A stretch of 64,000 nt of DNA from Rhabditoides inermis. Its lineage: Eukaryota > Nematoda > Chromadorea > Rhabditida > Rhabditidae. Under the pieces are notes generated by a model, which had not been told where the DNA came from, searched no databases, and saw only the letters and a program-made list of their open reading frames with translations. The stretch lies in contig CAWZYM010000231.1 of the NCBI GenBank assembly GCA_963966185.1, forward strand, positions 576,001-640,000, written 5' to 3'. How positions within the stretch are numbered: the stretch's first letter is position 1; the number at the start of each line of letters is the position of its first letter. This document shows, piece by piece, positions 24,012 through 36,098 of the stretch. The translations under genes were made by a program, and so were the position numbers.

Positions 24012-27000
24012 TGATCTCGGGCGGGCTCGAACCGCCGACCTTCTGTGTGTTAGACAGATGTGATAACCACTACACCACGAGACCACGTTTTGATTCTTCA
24101 AAACTATCAACAGAATCATAAGAACATCTTTTCGTGTGACGCAAAAGAATTGATCTCGGGCGGGCTCGAACCGCCGACCTTCTGTGTGTTAGACAGATGT
24201 GATAACCACTACACCACGAGACCACATGTTTGCACAGCGATGGGACCGAGCTTTCCTCTCGCGGTAGCGAAGAATCGTTTTCACCAAAAGACAAAACTAC
24301 ATGAACTGACTTCCGTACATGCGTAGTGTTATCACTATCCACTGAGTTGCCGCAGAATAAAAGAATTGATCTCGGGCGGACTCGAACCGCCGTCCTTCTG
24401 TGTGTTAGACAGATGTGATAACCACTACACCACGAGACCACGTTTTAATGCTTCAAAACTATCAACAAAATCATAAGAACATCTTTTCGTGTGACGCAAA
24501 AGAATTGATCTCGGGCGGGCTCGAACCGCCGACCTTCTGTGTGTTAGACAGATGTGATAACCACTACACCACGAGACCACGTTTTGATTCTTCAAAACTA
24601 TCAACAAAATCATAAGAACATCTTTTCGTGTGACGCAAAAGAATTGATCTCGGGCGGGCTCGAACCGCCGACCTTCTGTGTGTTAGACAGATGTGATAAC
24701 CACTACACCACGAGACCACGTTTTGATTCTTCAAAACTATCAACAAAATCATAAGAACATCTTTTCGTGTGACGCAAAAGAATTGATCTCGGGCGGGCTC
24801 GAACCGCCGACCTTCTGTGTGTTAGACAGATGTGATAACCACTACACCACGAGACCACATGTTCGCACAGCGATGGGACCGAGCTTTCCTCTCGCGGTAG
24901 CGAAGAATCGTTTTTCACCAAAAGACAAAACTACATGAACTGACTTCCGTACATGCGTAGTGTTATCACTATCCACTGAGTTGCGGCAGAATAAAAGAAT
25001 TGATCTCAGGCGGGCTCGAACCGCCGACCTTCTGTGTGTTAGACAGATGTGATAACCACTACACCACGAGACCACGTTTTAATGCTTCAAAACTATCAAC
25101 AAAATCATAAGAACATCTTTTCGTGTGACGCAAAGAATTGATCTCGGGCGGGCTCGAACCGCCGACCTTCTGTGTGTTAGACAGATGTGATAACCACTAC
25201 ACCACGAGACCACGTTTTAATGCTTCAAAACTATCAACAAAATCATAAGAACATCTTTTCGTGTGACGCAAAAAAAATTGATCTCGGGCGGGCTCGAACC
25301 GCCGACCTTCTGTGTGTTAGACAGATGTGATAACCACTACACCACGAGACCACGTTTTAATGCTTCAAAACTATCAACAAAATCATAAGAACATCTTTTC
25401 GTGTGACGCAAAAGAATTGATCTCGGGCGGGCTCGAACCGCCGACCTTCTGTGTGTTAGACAGATGTGATAACCACTACACCACGAGACCACGTTTTGAT
25501 TCTTCAAAACTATCAACAAAATCATAAGAACATCTTTTCGTGTGACGCAAAAGAATTGATCTCGGGCGGGCTCGAACCGCCGACCTTCTGTGTGTTAGAC
25601 AGATGTGATAACCACTACACCACGAGACCACGTTTTGATTCCTAAAAACTATCAACAAAATCATAAGAACATCTTTTCGTGTGACGCAAAAGAATTGATC
25701 TCGGGCGGGCTCGAACCGCCGACCTTCTGTGTGTTAGACAGATGTGATAACCACTACACCACGAGACCACATGTTCGCACAGCGATGGGACCGAGCTCTC
25801 CTCTCGCGGTAGCGAAGAATCGTTTTTCACCAAAAGACAAAACTACATGAACTGACTTCCGTACATGCGTAGTGTTATCACTATCCACTGAGTTGCGGCA
25901 GAATAAAAGAATTGATCTCAGGCGGGCTCGAACCGCCGACCTTCTGTGTGTTAGACAGATGTGATAACCACTACACCACGAGACCACGTTTTAATGCTTC
26001 AAAACTATCAACAAAATCATAAGAACATCTTTTCGTGTGACGCAAAGAATTGATCTCGGGCGGGCTCGAACCGCCGACCTTCTGTGTGTTAGACAGATGT
26101 GATAACCACTACACCACGAGACCACGTTTTAATGCTTCAAAACTATCAACAAAATCATAAGAACATCTTTTCGTGTGACGCAAAAAAATTGATCTCGGGC
26201 GGGCTCGAACCGCCGACCTTCTGTGTGTTAGACAGATGTGATAACCACTACACCACGAGACCACGTTTTGATTCCTAAAAACTATCAACAAAATCATAAG
26301 AACATCTTTTCGTGTGACGCAAAAGAATTGATCTCGGGCGGGCTCGAACCGCCGACCTTCTGTGTGTTAGACAGATGTGATAACCACTACACCACGAGAC
26401 CACATGTTCCACAGCGATGAGACCGAGCTTTCATCTCGCGGTAGCGAAGAATCGTTTTTCACCAAAAGACAAAACTACATGAATTGACTTCCGTACATGC
26501 GTAGTGTTATCACTATCCACTGAGTTGCCGCAGAATAAAAGAATTGATCTCGGGCGGGCTCGAACCGCCGACCTTCTGTGTGTTAGACAGATGTGATAAC
26601 CACTACACCACGAGACCACGTTTTAATGTTTCAAAACTATCAACAAAATCATAAGAACATCTTTTCGTGTGACGCAAAAGAATTGATCTCGGGCGGGCTC
26701 GAACCGCCGACCTTCTGTGTGTTAGACAGATGTGATAACCACTACACCACGAGACCACATGTTCGCACGTCGATGGGACCGAGCTTTCCTCTTGCGGTAG
26801 CGAAGAATCGTTTTTCACCAAAAAGACAAAACTACATGAACTGACTTCCGTACATGCGTAGTGTTATCACTATCCACTGAGTTGCCGCAGAATAAAATAA
26901 TTGATCTCGGGCGGGCTCGAACCGCCGACCTTCTGTGTGTTAGACAGATGTGATAACCACTACACCACGAGACCACATGTTCCACAGCGATGAGACCGAG

Positions 27001-28379
27001 CTTTCATCTCGCGGTAGCGAAAAATCGTTTTTCACCAAAAGACAAAACTACATGAATTGACTTCCGTACATGCGTAGTGTTATCACTATCCACTGAGTTG
27101 CCGCAGAATAAAAGAATTGATCTCGGGCGGGCTCGAACCGCCGACCTTCTGTGTGTTAGACAGATGTGATAACCACTACACCACGAGACCACGTTTTAAT
27201 GCTTCAAAACTATCAACGAAATCATAAGAACATCTTTTCGTGTGACGCAAAAGAATTGATCTCGGGCGGGCTCGAACCGCCGACCTTCTGTGTGTTAGAC
27301 AGATGTGATAACCACTACACCACGAGACCACGTTTTGATTCTTCAAAACTATCAACAGAATCATAAGAACATCTTTTCGTGTGACGCAAAAGAATTGATC
27401 TCGGGCGGGCTCGAACCGCCGACCTTCTGTGTGTTAGACAGATGTGATAACCACTACACCACGAGACCACATGTTCGCACAGCGATGGGACCGAGCTTTC
27501 CTCTCGCGGTAGCAAAGAATCGTTTTCACCAAAAGACAAAACTACATGAACTGACTTCCGTACATGCGTAGTGTTATCACTATCCACTGAGTTGCCGCAG
27601 AATAAAAGAATTGATCTCGGGCGGACTCGAACCGCCGTCCTTCTGTGTGTTAGACAGATGTGATAACCACTACACCACGAGACCACGTTTTAATGCTTCA
27701 AAACTATCAACAAAATCATAAGAACATCTTTTCGTGTGACGCAAAAGAATTGATCTCGGGCGGGCTCGAACCGCCGACCTTCTGTGTGTTAGACAGATGT
27801 GATAACCACTACACCACGAGACCACGTTTTAATTCTTCAAAACTATCAACAAAATCATAAGAACATCTTTTCGTGTGACGCAAAAGAATTGATCTCGGGC
27901 GGGCTCGAACCGCCGACCTTCTGTGTGTTAGACAGATGTGATAACCACTACACCACGAGACCACGTTTTAATGCTTCAAAACTATCAACAAAATCATAAG
28001 AACATCTTTTCGTGTGACGCAAAAGAATTGATCTCGGGCGGGCTCGAACCGCCGACCTTCTGTGTGTTAGACAGATGTGATAACCACTACACCACGAGAC
28101 CACGTTTTAATGCTTCAAAACTATCAACAAAATCATAAGAACATCTTTTCGTGTGACGCAAAAAAATTGATCTCGGGCGGGCTCGAACCGCCGACCTTCT
28201 GTGTGTTAGACAGATGTGATAACCACTACACCACGAGACCACGTTTTGATTCTTCAAAACTATCAACAAAATCATAAGAACATCTTTTCGTGTGACGCAA
28301 AAGAATTGATCTCGGGCGGGCTCGAACCGCCGACCTTCTGTGTGTTAGACAGATGTGATAACCACTACACCACGAGACC
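24012..28379 (-). tRNA. array block: 28 tRNA-Val genes, starting as a third copy of 0.9-3.0 kb
   Basis: Left coordinates: 24012, 24151, 24367, 24506, 24645, 24784, 25001, 25139, 25279, 25418, 25557, 25696, 25913, 26051, 26190, 26329, 26545, 26684, 26902, 27118, 27257, 27396, 27612, 27751, 27890, 28029, 28168, 28307. The stretch 24012 to about 26189 follows 904 to about 3080 unit by unit (offset 23,108-23,109). T60/A47 at 24367 and 27612. The gene at 25279 has the longest terminator seen (T8). Terminators at 25139 and 26051 are T3. B spacers after 26329 and 26902 are of the 'gttccac' type. Confidence 0.93.
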
Positions 28380-28445
28380 ACGTTTTAATGCTTCAAAACT
28401 ATCAACAAAATCATAAGAACATCTTTTCGTGTGACGCAAAAGAAT

Positions 28446-28518
28446 TGATCTCGGGCGGGCTCGAACCGCAGACCTTCTGTGTGTTAGAGAGATGTGATAA
28501 CCACTACACCACGAGACC
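28446..28518 (-). pseudogene. tRNA-Val copy with two stem mismatches
   Basis: T49 replaces G49 at the base of the T stem (opposite C65), and C30 replaces G30 in the anticodon stem (opposite C40). The anticodon is still AAC. Two independent stem breaks make a functional product unlikely. Confidence 0.55.
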
Positions 28519-29019
28519 ACATGTTCGCACAGCGATGGGACCGAGCTTTCCTCTCGCGGTAGCGAAGAATAGTTTTTCACCAAAAGACAAAACTACATGA
28601 ACTGACTTCCGTACATGCGTAGTGTTATCACTATCCACTGAGTTGCCGCAGAATAAAAGAATTGATCTCGGGCGGGCTCGAACCGCCGACCTTCTGTGTG
28701 TTAGACAGATGTGATAACCACTACACCACGAGACCACATGTTCGCACGGCGATGGGACCGAGCTTTCCTCTTGCGGTAGCGAAGAATCGTTTTTCACCAA
28801 AAAGACAAAACTACATGAACTGACTTCCGTACATGCGTAGTGTTATCACTATCCACTGAGTTGCCGCAGAATAAAATAATTGATCTCGGGCGGGCTCGAA
28901 CCGCCGACCTTCTGTGTGTTAGACAGATGTGATGACCACTACACCACGAGACCACGTTTTAATGCTTCAAAACTATCAACAAAATCATAAGAACATCTTT
29001 TCGTGTGACGCAAAAGAAT

Positions 29020-29091
29020 TGATCTCGGGCGGGCTCGAACCGCCGACCTTCTGTGTGTTAGAACATGTGATAACCACTACACCACGAGACC
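29020..29091 (-). pseudogene. tRNA-Val copy with deletion in the anticodon stem
   Basis: The plus strand reads 'gttagaacatgtg' instead of 'gttagacagatgtg', so one nucleotide is missing from the 5' strand of the anticodon stem (27-31) and another is changed. The stem is shortened. The gene is 72 nt long. Confidence 0.6.
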
Positions 29092-29601
29092 ACGTTTTAA
29101 TGCTTCAAAACTATCAACGAAATCATAAGAACATCTTTTCGTGTGACGCAAAAGAATTGATCTCGGGCGGGCTCGAACCGCCGACCTTCTGTGTGTTAGA
29201 CAGATGTGATAACCACTACACCACGAGACCACATGTTCGCACAGCGATGGGACCGAACTTTCCTCTCGCGGTAGCGAAGAATCGTTTTTCACCAAAAAGA
29301 CAAAACTACATGAACTAACTTCCGTACATGCGTAGTGTTATCACTATCCACTGAGTTGCCGCAGAATAAAAGAATTGATCTCGGGCGGGCTCGAACCGCC
29401 GACCTTCTGTGTGTTAGACAGATTTGATAACCACTTCACCACGAGACCACATGTTGACATGTTCGCACGGCGATGGGACCGAGCTTTCCTCTCGCGGTAG
29501 CGAAGAATCGTTTTTCCCCAAAAAGACAAAACTACATGAACTGACTTCCGTACATGCGTAGTGTTATCACTATCCACTGAGTTGCCGCAGAATAAAAGAA
29601 T

Positions 29602-29673
29602 CGATCTCGGGCGGGCTCGAACCGCCGACCTTCTGTGTGTTAGAAGATGTGATAACCACTACACCACGAGACC
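29602..29673 (-). pseudogene. tRNA-Val copy lacking one base of the anticodon stem, with discriminator G73
   Basis: The plus strand reads 'gttagaagatgtg', a single-base deletion at about position 30 that leaves four bases against five in the anticodon stem. The discriminator is G instead of A. The same deletion occurs at 32945 (also G73), 33656 and 37098 (A73), so it has spread by duplication rather than been lost. Confidence 0.6.
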
Positions 29674-32600
29674 ACGTTTTGATTCTTCAAAACTATCAAC
29701 AAAATCATAAGAACATCTTTTCGTGTGACGCAAAAGAATTGATCTCGGGCGGGCTCGAACCGCCGACCTTCTGTGTGTTAGACAGATGTGATAACCACTA
29801 CACCACGAGACCACATGTTCGCACAGCGATGGGACCGAGCTTTCCTCTCGCGGTAGCGAAGAATCGTTTTTCACCAAAAGACAAAACTACATGAACTGAC
29901 TTCCGTACATGCGTAGTGTTATCACTATCCACTGAGTTGCCGCAGAATAAAAGAATTGATCTCGGGCGGGCTCGAACCGCCGACCTTCTGTGTGTTAGAC
30001 AGATGTGATAACCACTACACCACGAGACCACGTTTTTATTCTTCAAAACTATCAACAAAATCATAAGAACATCTTTTTGTGTGACACAAAAGAATTGATC
30101 TCGGGCGGGCTCGAACCGCCGACCTTCTGTGTGTTAGACAGATGTGATAACCACTACACCACGAGACCACATGTTCGCACAGCGATGGGACCGAGCTTTC
30201 CTCTCGCGGTAGCGAAGAATCGTTTTTCACCAAAAGACAAAACTACATGAACTGACTTCCGTACATGCGTAGTGTTATCACTATCCACTGAGTTGCCGCA
30301 GAATAAAAGAATTGATCTCGGGCGGGCTCGAACCGCCGACCTTCTGTGTGTTAGACAGATGTGATAACCACTACACCACGAGACCACGTTTTGATTCTTC
30401 AAAACTATCAACAAAATCATAAGAACATCTTTTTGTGTGACGCAAAAGAATTGATCTCGGGCGGGCTCGAACCGCCGACCTTCTGTGTGTTAGACAGATG
30501 TGATAACCACTACACCACGAGACCACATGTTCGCACAGCGATGGGACCGAGCTTCCCTCTCGCGGTAGCGAAGAATCGTTTTTCACCAAGAGACAAAACT
30601 ACATGAACTGACTTCCGTACATGCGTAGTGTTATCACTATCCACTAAGTTGCCGCAGAATAAAAGAATTGATCTCGGGCGGGCTCGAACCGCCGACCTTC
30701 TGTGTGTTAGACAGATGTGATAACCACTACACCACGAGACCACATGTTCCACAGCGATGAGACCGAGCTTTCATCTCGCGGTAGCGAAGAATCGTTTTTC
30801 ACCAAAAGACAAAACTACATGAATTGACTTCCGTACATGCGTAGTGTTATCACTATCCACTGAGTTGCCGCAGAATAAAAGAATTGATCTCGGGCGGGCT
30901 CGAACCGCCGACCTTCTGTGTGTTAGACAGATGTGATAACCACTACACCACGAGACCACGTTTTAATGCTTCAAAACTATCAACAAAATCATAAGAACAT
31001 CTTTTCGTGTGACGCAAAAGAATTGATCTCGGGCGGGCTCGAACCGCCGACCTTCTGTGTGTTAGACAGATGTGATAACCACTACACCACGAGACCACAT
31101 GTTCGCACGGCGATGGGACCGAGCTTTCCTCTTGCGGTAGCGAAGAATCGTTTTTAACCAAAAAGACAAAACTACATGAACTGACTTCCGTACATGCGTA
31201 GTGTTATCACTATCCACTGAGTTGCCGCAGAATAAAATAATTGATCTCGGGCGGGCTCGAACCGCCGACCTTCTGTGTGTTAGACAGATGTGATAACCAC
31301 TACACCACGAGACCACGTTTTGATTCTTCAAAACTATCAACAAAATCATAAGAACATCTTTTCGTGTGACGCAAAAGGATTGATCTCGGGCGGGCTCGAA
31401 CCGCCGACATTCTGTGTGTTAGACAGATGTGATAACCACTACACCACGAGACCACATGTTCGCACAGCGATGGGACCGAGCTTTCCTCTCGCGGTAGCGA
31501 AGAATCGTTTTTCACCAAAAGACAAAACTACATGAACTGACTTCCGTACATGCGTAGTGTTATCAATATCCACTGAGTTGCCGCAGAATAAAAGAATTGA
31601 TCTCGGGCGGGCTCGAACCGCCGACCTTCTGTGTGTTAGACAGATGTGATAACCACTACACCACGAGACCACATGTTCCACAGCGATGGGACCGAGCTTT
31701 CCTCTCGCGGTAGCGAAGAATCGTTTTTCACCAAAAGACAAAACTACATGAATTGACTTCCGTACATGCGTAGTGTTATCACTGTCCACTGAGTTGCCGC
31801 AGAATAAAAGAATTGATCTCGGGCGGGCTCGAACCGCCGACCTTCTGTGTGTTAGACAGATGTGATAACCACTACACCACGAGACCACATGTTCGCACGG
31901 CGATGGGACCGAGCTTTCCTCTCGCGGTAGCGAAGAATCGTTTTTCACCAAAAAGACAAAACTACATGAACTGACTTCCGTACATGCGTAGTGTTATCAC
32001 TATCCACTGAGTTGCCGCAGAATAAAAGAATTGATCTCGGGCGGGCTCGAACCGCCGACCTTCTGTGTGTTAGACAGATGTGATAACCACTACACCACGA
32101 GACCACGTTTTAATGCTTCAAAACTATCAACAAAATCATAAGAACATCTTTTCGTGTGACGCAAAAGAATTGATCTCGGGCGGGCTCGAACCGCCGACCT
32201 TCTGTGTGTTAGACAGATGTGATAACCACTACACCACGAGACCACGTTTTAATGCTTCAAAACTATCAACAAAATCATAAGAACATCTTTTCGTGTGACG
32301 CAAAAGAATTGATCTCGGGCGGGCTCGAACCGCCGACCTTCTGTGTGTTAGACATATGTGATAACCACTACACCACGAGACCACGTTTTAGTGCTTCAAA
32401 ACTATCAACAAAATCATAAGAACATCTTTTCGTGTGACGCAAAAGAATTGATCTCGGGCGGGCTCGAACCGCCGACCTTCTGTGTGTTAGACAGATGTGA
32501 TAACCACTACACCACGAGACCACGTTTTAATGCTTCAAAACTATCAACAAAATCATAAGAACATCTTTTCGTGTGACGCAAAAGAATTGATCTCGGGCGG

Positions 32601-32944
32601 GCTCGAACCGCCGACCTTCTGTGTGTTAGACAGATGTGATAACCACTACACCACGAGACCACGTTTTAATGCTTCAAAACTATCAACAAAATCATAAGAA
32701 CATCTTTTCGTGTGACGCAAAAGAATTGATCTCGGGCGGGCTCGAACCGCCGACCTTCTGTGTGTTAGACAGATGTGATAACCACTACACCACGAGACCA
32801 CATGTTCGCGCGGCGATGGGACCGAGCTTTCCTCTCGCGGTAGCGAAGAATCGTTTTTCCCCAAAAAGACAAAACTACATGAACTGACTTCCGTACATGC
32901 GTAGTGTTATCACTATCCACTGAGTTGCCGCAGAATAAAAGAAT

Positions 32945-34222
32945 CGATCTCGGGCGGGCTCGAACCGCCGACCTTCTGTGTGTTAGAAGATGTGATAACC
33001 ACTACACCACGAGACCACGTTTTGATTCTTCAAAACTATCAACAAAATCATAAGAACATCTTTTCGTGTGACGCAAAAGAATTGATCTCGGGCGGGCTCG
33101 AACCGCCGACCTTCTGTGTGTTAGACAGATGTGATAACCACTACACCACGAGACCACATGTTCGCACAGCGATGGGACCGAGCTTTCCTCTCGCGGTAGC
33201 GAAGAATCGTTTTTCACCAAAAGACAAAACTACATGAACTGACTTCCGTACATGCGTAGTGTTATCACTATCCACTGAGTTGCCGCAGAATAAAAGAATT
33301 GATCTCGGGCGGGCTCGAACCGCCGACCTTCTGTGTGTTAGACAGATGTGATAACCACTACACCACGAGACCACATGTTCCACAGTGATGGGACCGAGCT
33401 TTCCTCTCGCGGTAGCGAAGAAGCGTTTTTCACCAAAAAGACAAAACTACATGAACTGACTTCCGTACATGCGTAGTGTTATCACTATCCACTGAGTTGC
33501 CGCAGAATAAAATAATTGATCTCGGGCGGGGTCGAACCGCCGACCTTCTGTGTGTTAGACAGATGTGATAACCACTACAACACGATACCACGTTTTAATG
33601 CTTCAAAACTATCAACAAAATCATAAGAACATCTTTTCGTGTGACGCAAAAGAATTGATCTCGGGCGGGCTCGAACCGCCGACCTTCTGTGTGTTAGAAG
33701 ATGTGATAACCACTACACCACGAGACCACGTTTTAATGCTTCAAAACTATCAACGAAATCATAAGAACATCTTTTCGTGTGACGCAAAAGAATTGATCTC
33801 GGGCGGGCTCGAACCGCCGACCTTCTGTGTGTTAGACAGATGTGATAACCACTACACCACGAGACCACGTTTTGATTCTTCAAAACTATCAACAAAATCA
33901 TAAGAACATCTTTTCGTGTGACGCAAAAGAATTGATCTCGGGCGGGCTCGAACCGCCGACCTTCTGTGTGTTAGACAGATGTGATAACCACTACACCACG
34001 AGACCACATGTTCGCACAGCGATGGGACCGAGCTTTCCTCTCGCGGTAGCGAAGAATCGTTTTTCACCAAAAGATTAAACTACATGAACTGACTTCCGTA
34101 CATGCGTAGTGTTATCAATATCCACTGAGTTGCCGCAGAATAAAAGAATTGATCTCGGGCGGGCTCGAACCGCCGACCTTCTGTGTGTTAGACAGATGTG
34201 ATAACCACTACACCACGAGACC
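32945..34222 (-). tRNA. array block left of the 1.8-kb element: 8 tRNA-Val genes
   Basis: Left coordinates: 32945 (72 nt, anticodon-stem deletion, G73), 33083, 33300, 33517, 33656 (72 nt, same deletion), 33794, 33933, 34150. 33517 has C59, T10 and A4 and is probably defective. The B spacer after 34150 is the one interrupted by the element at 34302. This block recurs at 36386-37664 through the 3,442-bp duplication. Confidence 0.9.
33517..33589 (-). pseudogene. tRNA-Val copy with acceptor and D-stem damage
   Basis: A4 replaces C4 in the acceptor stem (opposite G69) and T10 replaces G10 at the base of the D stem, with a further C59 in the T loop. The A-box region is affected. The same triple-variant copy recurs at 36959-37031. 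Confidence 0.6.
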
Positions 34223-34300
34223 ACATGTTCGCACAGCGATGGGACCGAGCTTTCCTCTCGCGGTAGCGAAGAATCGTTTTTTACCAAAAGACAAAACTAC

Positions 34301-34405
34301 ATTATCTGTTAAAAAGTACTTGCGTAAAGCTATTAAGTTTGTCTTGACCCAATTCAACAAAAGCGCATGCATAAAACGTTTACAAATACTAAAACAAACC
34401 TGCGC
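34301..34405 (+). repeat. left arm of a 105-bp inverted repeat
   Basis: Base n in this arm pairs with base 68,948 minus n in 34543-34647, with one mismatch that I noticed. The outermost base may belong to the flank. The spacer between arms is 137 bp and includes a CT-rich run, so the region could form a long foldback stem in DNA or RNA. Equivalent arms lie at 37743-37847 and 39832-39936. Confidence 0.9.
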
Positions 34406-34542
34406 CTCTCTCTTCCCCCCCCCTCTCTCTCTTTCTTCTCTTCTCTCTCTCTCTCCGTCTTCTCTCTCTCTCTCTCTCTAGACGTATGACGTTATTCATT
34501 TATATTGTTAGAGTTCATCTGTTAGTGTCCACTGTCCGTTAT

Positions 34543-34647
34543 GCGCAGGTTTGTGTTAGTATTTGTAAACGTTTTATGCATGCGCTTTTGTTGAATTGGG
34601 TCAAGACAAACTTAATAGCTTTACGCAAGTACTTTTTAACAGATAAT
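34543..34647 (-). repeat. right arm of the 105-bp inverted repeat
   Basis: Reverse complement of the left arm. A partial echo of its inner sequence ('gcttttgttgaatt') follows at about 34653-34666, suggesting local duplication. Equivalent arms lie at 37985-38089 and 40074-40178. Confidence 0.9.
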
Positions 34648-35211
34648 ATATGTGCTTTTGTTGAATTTCAGAGAAGTTTCTTCTCTTTCTGATTCCCAAG
34701 CTCTGTCGTTAATTAGTACGCATAGAACTATTATGTGATACATTTTATGATGTGACGCACAATGTTGCGTGTATATGTAACTATATTTTTTGGTATTGCA
34801 TAGAAACAATTCTAATCGACACTTCTCTGAATTACGGTCGCCGTTGTGTAAGTGTATGTCTGCGCTCTCACCCGACAGCGTGCTCTCTCGCGATTTCTCT
34901 GCGCGCCCTGCCCGCCTGCCGGTAGAGAGTCAGCGTTACCGGACACGACATCCACCCAATGTAGAGTGTAGAGCTTCGTCTGTGTCCATGTCCATGCCAT
35001 TTAGTATCCTCGCGTCATACTTCCACATGAGAGTACTTCCCGCCGCCTCACTGGTTTGTCAGGAAAGATTCTTGTCTATGACCGATCATTCGGCGGCGGG
35101 GCAAAATGAGAAGAGCCGACCGCACGCCGCGGGAAAAAATTTCTCATATATCCAAAATATAGTGTTATACATAGCCTTCCCGTCACGGTTTAAAAATCGT
35201 ATTTCGAAATT

Positions 35212-35709
35212 ATCTCTCTTCTCTCTCTTCTCCCTCTTCTCTCTCTTCTCTCTCTTCTCCCTGTTCTCTCTCTTCTCTCTCTTCTCTCTCTTCTCTCTCT
35301 TCTCTCTCTTTTCTCACTTCTCCCTCTTCTCCCTCTTCTCTTTTCTCTCTTTTCTCTTTTCTCTCTTTTCTCTTCTCTCTCTCTTCTCTCTCTATATATG
35401 TCTCTCTTTATCTCTCCCTCTCTCCTCTCTCTTTCCCCTCTCTCTCCTTCTTATCTCTCCCTCCCTCTCCCTCTTATTTCGAGATTCTCTCTCTTCTCTC
35501 TCTTCTCTCTCTTCTCTCTCTTCTCCCTCTTCTCTCTCTTCACTTCCCTCTCTCTTCTCTCTTCTCTCTCTTCTCTCTCTTCTCTCTCTTCTCTCTCTTC
35601 TCCCTCTTCTCTCTCTTCTCTTACTTCTCCCTCTTCTCCCTCTTCTCTCTCTTCTCTCTCTCTCTCTATATATATATGTCTATCTTTATCTCTCTCTCTC
35701 TCCCTCTCG
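35212..35709 (+). repeat. CT-rich simple repeat tract of the element, copy 1
   Basis: About 0.5 kb of imperfect CTCTCTTCT-type pyrimidine repeats on the plus strand, with short 'tatatatg' interruptions. It creates long Ser/Leu/Phe-rich open frames with no ATG start of their own and no domain, which I regard as artefacts. Copies at 38654-39151 and 40743-41240. Confidence 0.9.
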
Positions 35710-35849
35710 CACGAGATGCTCGCTCTTCCTCTCGTTGTCTTTCACCCCCGACACCTGCACTCTCGCCGCCGCCCGCAGCGAGGGGCGGGGCTCTGCACTT
35801 TTGGGTGCAAGTTGGGTGCACGTTGGAAAAAGTCGGCGGTCAGCGTGAC

Positions 35850-35871
35850 GGGAAGGAAGGAAGGAAGGAAG
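35850..35871 (+). repeat. GGAA microsatellite within the element
   Basis: Five tandem GGAA units. Repeated GGAA can bind ETS-family factors, but no function is implied here. Copies lie 3,442 and 5,531 bp downstream. Confidence 0.8.
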
Positions 35872-36077
35872 CGCTGGCCTTTCGCCTAGTGCGCGCGCGG
35901 GATCGCGCATAACTTCTTTCAGAGAAGAGATACAAAGATGCCATCAATTAGTGATCTGGCCTACGGACCCGTGCGAATCTAACTAACATAAATTGGATGA
36001 GTTCACATTCCTGCTAACATGATTTTTGGATAGAGCTTCTTGAAAATTCTGGCGCGAGCCCTATCCTAAGCCAAAAA

Positions 36078-36098
36078 AGAGGGCGCTGCGCGCCCTCT
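36078..36098 (+). other. terminal GC-rich hairpin of the element, copy 1
   Basis: A 9-bp perfect stem (agagggcgc / gcgccctct) with a 3-nt loop, followed immediately by CTAA and then host sequence starting with T. This is the strongest structural hint for a Helitron-type right end. Equivalent hairpins end at 39540 and 41629. Confidence 0.75.

Larger units (their letters stand above)
28446..32799 (-). tRNA. array block: 25 tRNA-Val genes, the most diverged part of the array
   Basis: Left coordinates: 28446, 28663, 28881, 29020, 29158, 29376, 29602, 29740, 29957, 30096, 30313, 30452, 30669, 30885, 31024, 31242, 31381, 31598, 31814, 32032, 32171, 32310, 32449, 32588, 32727. Defective copies at 28446, 29020 and 29602 are listed separately. 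29376 has A25 and A13 and is followed by a B spacer with an 8-bp duplication (29449-29464). C20a at 28881, T45 at 31381, A28 at 32310 (mismatch with G42). B spacers predominate between 28446 and 31814, whereas 32032-32588 is a run of A units. Confidence 0.92.

Noticed and set aside
34486..34692. 68-codon frame in the right arm of the inverted repeat
   Set aside because: It merely spans the inverted-repeat arm and has no recognisable feature.
34790..35848. 352-codon Ser/Leu/Phe-rich open frame (also at 38232 and 40321) and overlapping 163-codon frame
   Set aside because: The longer frame starts at TTG and is dominated by the CT-rich simple repeat, which is open in several frames. No domain, no plausible eukaryotic start.
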